In this document: positions 62,201 through 64,000 of the stretch, piece after piece
Layout: every line of letters starts with the position of its first letter
Numbering within the stretch: position 1 is the stretch's first letter
Assembly (NCBI RefSeq): GCF_016755875.1
Contig: NZ_BNED01000005.1
Span: forward strand, 8,073,501 to 8,137,500
DNA: 64,000 nt
From: Streptomyces spororaveus
Lineage (GTDB): Bacteria; Actinomycetota; Actinomycetes; Streptomycetales; Streptomycetaceae
Direction: 5' to 3'
Position numbers and translations under genes: made by a program
Notes under the pieces: generated by a model
Told to the model about the DNA's origin: nothing
Database searches by the model: none
Seen by the model: only the letters and a program-made list of their open reading frames with translations

Positions 62201-64000
62201 GAACTGGAAGCCGTACGCCCCGTCCAGACTGCCGCCGAACGGCACCAGGCCGCCCACCTCCGCCGGCTCGAACGGCTCCTCGGGACGCTCGGCCCAGACG
62301 GCGGTGTCGCAGTAGTAGGGGTTCGGCTTGAGGGTCCAGCTCACCAGGAAGGAACCGCCCACGTAGTGCACGGCGAACATCGTCGCGTCCGCGGGAACCG
62401 TGAACCGGCAGGAGCCCCGCTCCCCGTCCGGGGCGACGGCGACCGCCCGGTCGCGCCCGAACACCGTCAGCACCGGCCAGGTACAGGTCACGCCGGCCAC
62501 GCCCGGCAGAGCCGCGTCCGCCGCGGGCTCGGTGGCCGGAGCCGGCCCGGCGGGCCCGGCGGCCCGGGCGGACTCCGCGAACTGCGCGTACACCGACTCC
62601 AGGGCGGGCCAGGCCAGCTCCTCCGGGAGACCGGCCGCCAGCGAGCGCCGCAGCGTGCCCGCCGCGCCGGCCTCGGCGAAGGCGTCCACGATCCCGCCGA
62701 GGGCCGTCACCGTCGGCCGGTCCAGGAGGGTCTCCAGCTCGGCCACGGCTTCCTCGGCCCCCGCGACGCCGCCGCCCCCGACCGTGCCGACGAGCCTGCC
62801 GACCCGGGCGGCCACCTCGTGGGCGATGCCCTCGTTGCCCGGCAGCAGCGTCGCCGCGGACCCGGTGCGACGCCCGCGCGCGGTCCAGTGGTCCGGGAGC
62901 AGATCGGCATGGACCGTCCCCTCCAGCCGCGGGCCGAACACCGGGTCCGCGGCCAGCGCGACGAGGTCCCGCCGGGACCGCTCCCCCCAGAAGCGCATCC
63001 GGACCTCCTCGCCGGGGTCGACCACCGCGACCCCGGCCGCCAGGCAGGCGTCCAGCACGTCCGCGTCGAAGCCCTGGTAGTGGTAGCGGGTGGTGTGCAC
63101 CGCGACCGGACCGCCCGCCGTCCGCAGCCGCGGTCCCAACCGGCCGACCAGGTCGAGGAATTCCGCCGGCAGCGGCTGCCGGGCGACGCCGCCGCCGGAC
63201 TGCAGCGCGTACTGGTACATACGGACGAACTGTCCGACCCAGTGCGCCAGCCCGCCCTCCGGCACCACCCGGCCGGCCGCCATCGCCTCCGTCGCGCCGC
63301 AGCCCATCAGCATCCGCAGCCAGGCGCCGCCGTCGGTGACCCCGGCCGGAAAGACCTCGACCAGTCCGGCCAGGACGGCGTCCGTCTGCGGATGGGCCGT
63401 CAGGACGGCCCCCGCGGCGGTCAGCAGCGCCTCGGGCACCGACTTCCCGCGGGTGACCGACAGGATCGCGCCCACCATCCGTGCGGCCTCGCCGTCCCCG
63501 TACCCGGCCGCCCTGGCCGACGCCCGTACCCGGCGCACGAGATCCGCCGGCAGGTCCGCCCGCGAGCCCGCCCAGGCGGTCAGGAACTCCTCCAGGGCCG
63601 TGTGCGCCGCCGCCGGATCGAGGGTCTCGGCGAGGAAGCGCTGATGCGCCCCGAACTCCTTGGCCGGCATGGCCCCGCCCGCCGCGAACAGCAGGGCGTT
63701 GGCCCGGCGGTATCCGGGATCCACCGGCAGCCCGTGCTCGGCCTCGGCCGCGCGCGCCGCCGCGTAGGCCCGCCCGCCCGGCCGGCTCCCGTAGCCGATC
63801 AGGCGATGGCCCACCGTGTCCCAGAACCACGGCAGATGCGCCGGCGGCAGCCGCCGCGCCCGCGCCGTCATCGAGTCGACGAACCGGCCGGGCTTCTCCC
63901 GGGACCGGGCGAGCTCGCCGAGCACGTCCGCGACCAGGTCCCGCGCGAGCCCGGCCGCACCCGGGTCGTGGGCGGTGACCCAGTCGGCGTACGTGGTGGA
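59270..64000 (-). CDS. Giant protein of unknown function, 5' end beyond the window
   Basis: The frame is open from TGA at 59270 to the right edge, at least 1576 residues, and the start lies outside. No transmembrane segments or signal are seen. Repeated Arg/Ala-rich helical stretches dominate. The C-terminal 60 residues (NRNVRRWNGW-like, AKRHKEVRAELLATGAVVEA, TVFLPGEWTELKAPNLPLET) look like a winged-helix-type region. I recall proteins of this size and composition beside MoxR ATPase and VWA genes in actinobacteria, but the neighbours needed to test that are outside the window. Several internal tryptophan-containing strands suggest beta-sheet domains near 600-750. Confidence 0.7.
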   Translation of the reverse strand, partial: STTYADWVTAHDPGAAGLARDLVADVLGELARSREKPGRFVDSMTARARRLPPAHLPWFWDTVGHRLIGYGSRPGGRAYAAARAAEAEHGLPVDPGYRRANALLFAAGGAMPAKEFGAHQRFLAETLDPAAAHTALEEFLTAWAGSRADLPADLVRRVRASARAAGYGDGEAARMVGAILSVTRGKSVPEALLTAAGAVLTAHPQTDAVLAGLVEVFPAGVTDGGAWLRMLMGCGATEAMAAGRVVPEGGLAHWVGQFVRMYQYALQSGGGVARQPLPAEFLDLVGRLGPRLRTAGGPVAVHTTRYHYQGFDADVLDACLAAGVAVVDPGEEVRMRFWGERSRRDLVALAADPVFGPRLEGTVHADLLPDHWTARGRRTGSAATLLPGNEGIAHEVAARVGRLVGTVGGGGVAGAEEAVAELETLLDRPTVTALGGIVDAFAEAGAAGTLRRSLAAGLPEELAWPALESVYAQFAESARAAGPAGPAPATEPAADAALPGVAGVTCTWPVLTVFGRDRAVAVAPDGERGSCRFTVPADATMFAVHYVGGSFLVSWTLKPNPYYCDTAVWAERPEEPFEPAEVGGLVPFGGSLDGAYGFQFETADGGGRHGGLGVLRPGSRAGIDREELLLGDGSRIWTNAVFGRQPWEVVDPVTGERRGAVALPDFPGRAPSADPGTEPSEAGMSLASEALQLAPLPAGLSGSPLGSRDGLVGTRVLFRTLHRDHAPDHYLVESVDGRTARFDIDRPGQEPWGLWAAPEGAVEDVVLAEAQTRTGVRAYTADGVLLWELDGHHSPSHPRVRPARRVTVSRGVALPPAFWYLLRTRDPAGSRALRSVAGRTAETLLTAALTGEEALRAAVARELPEVTDPVLVDGVVTVAARAARVEERRRALHRRVSLLAGAPPVVPRRSARDTELLPALYGLVSAEEDDARRRTRDVALPATLSALASDGACLAGTIVEEVRRLSPPAPPRDWSQLLGSIDAAAWRAAVAPTADGDRAALLALLDTWADQPFARSGSRWWVGRTSDPAALDGLRAGGTPVASAALRAGGSTCWFVAAAAGDPEGDAVPAAVGQARPVRVRRDDAVRLRALVEAVGTHGPVPVPESAAARFAELTGVRRAVARLVVAGLVGRADRDEDRALVGKAPYRASAMTADAYEELRARLGGAGRRAVLAAALPDDPAELWRPGGVESAVERMAAVWRELLGASAAVHDEAADALEAGLGLGEVWARRLAGGYGAVADTDVAASGWELAATRYGIGVEVRAVPPAGLEVPRRTPVGLDLRAMASALVWAWTDRPVGDPAVAGAMDVYARLRAELERPELLLALPGGRVQDTSARIAERFGPALLPVAMDDRKEEGPVPVTAYGSGLLVVCAPGGASFLRPAAVADPEAWRRVREVTDVAEELDRVAPLLAGGGLERMMLRARSGSVPAGAYEADPRQSCPELVAAVAAGLGVGADAAALYLQVAALATPTDRNVRRWNGWSAKRHKEVRAELLATGAVVEAKRARAGRTVFLPGEWTELKAPNLPLETVKLASHRVRPLWSGAVHAPFGRVLPTAPLHEMFAQAWERRSAGR

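Overview
The window is high-GC actinobacterial DNA and almost certainly comes from a Streptomyces chromosome. Third codon positions are nearly all G or C, GTG starts are frequent, and many genes overlap as ATGA, GTGA, TGATG or TAGTG. The content also fits: PP2C phosphatases of the SpoIIE type, a PucR regulator with an MHS transporter, a CAP-domain protein, PadR regulators, FnIII and ricin-like secreted metalloproteases, and nitrobindin. I see no rRNA, no convincing tRNA, no CRISPR array and no intact insertion sequence.

Positions 1-7000 are a poor, partly decayed stretch. A secreted zinc metalloprotease with a ricin-like tail is followed by an unrecognised small gene, a DUF885 C-terminal remnant coupled to a LysE-type exporter, a six-repeat lectin- or propeller-like gene broken by an amber codon and a 1-bp frameshift, a small secreted protein and traces of an HNH nuclease. 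Positions 7000-13900 look like a general-stress island: a CsbD-like protein, an RsbW-type ATPase broken by a frameshift, a CAGT-rich repeat region, a MerR-like regulator, a cold-shock protein, a PRC-barrel protein, a CBM48 protein, a SpoIIE-type phosphatase, a hydrophilic protein, a DUF1206 membrane protein and a DksA/TraR zinc-finger protein.

Positions 14200-25200 hold an MHS-family transporter with a GAF-PucR regulator preceded by tandem operator-like repeats, an SRAP (YedK) DNA-protein crosslink protein, a membrane protein/XRE/MDR oxidoreductase operon behind a dyad-rich promoter, a membrane-anchored EEP enzyme, an ATP-grasp enzyme and a large secreted metzincin protease. Positions 25400-31800 hold a truncated SigJ/ECF41 tail coupled to an FAD oxidoreductase, a DsbA-like lipoprotein, a polysaccharide deacetylase with altered active-site residues, nitrobindin, and an EF-G paralogue with a possible leader peptide.

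Positions 31900-48800 contain a two-component system divergent from a PepSY-like protein with a three-copy CTTCAG operator, an FAD monooxygenase, a secreted GH15-like enzyme, a sigma factor coupled to an IclR-like protein, a CYTH-like protein, an HAD phosphatase, a dienelactone hydrolase, two enzymes of general metabolism, a PadR/membrane-protein pair, and several secreted or lipid-anchored proteins. Positions 48900-56200 carry the most coherent functional unit: a thiol-disulfide relay in which the three parts of DsbD (gamma-like thioredoxin, CcdA-type membrane part, alpha-like domain) are separate genes interleaved with a TlpA protein, followed directly by a two-component system. Its leading gene shares an unusually well-matched promoter arrangement with the neighbouring CAP-domain gene. 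The right end has an SGNH hydrolase, a PadR regulator facing a SnoaL-like gene across a nested palindrome, a methyltransferase, and a giant protein of at least 1576 residues that runs off the edge.
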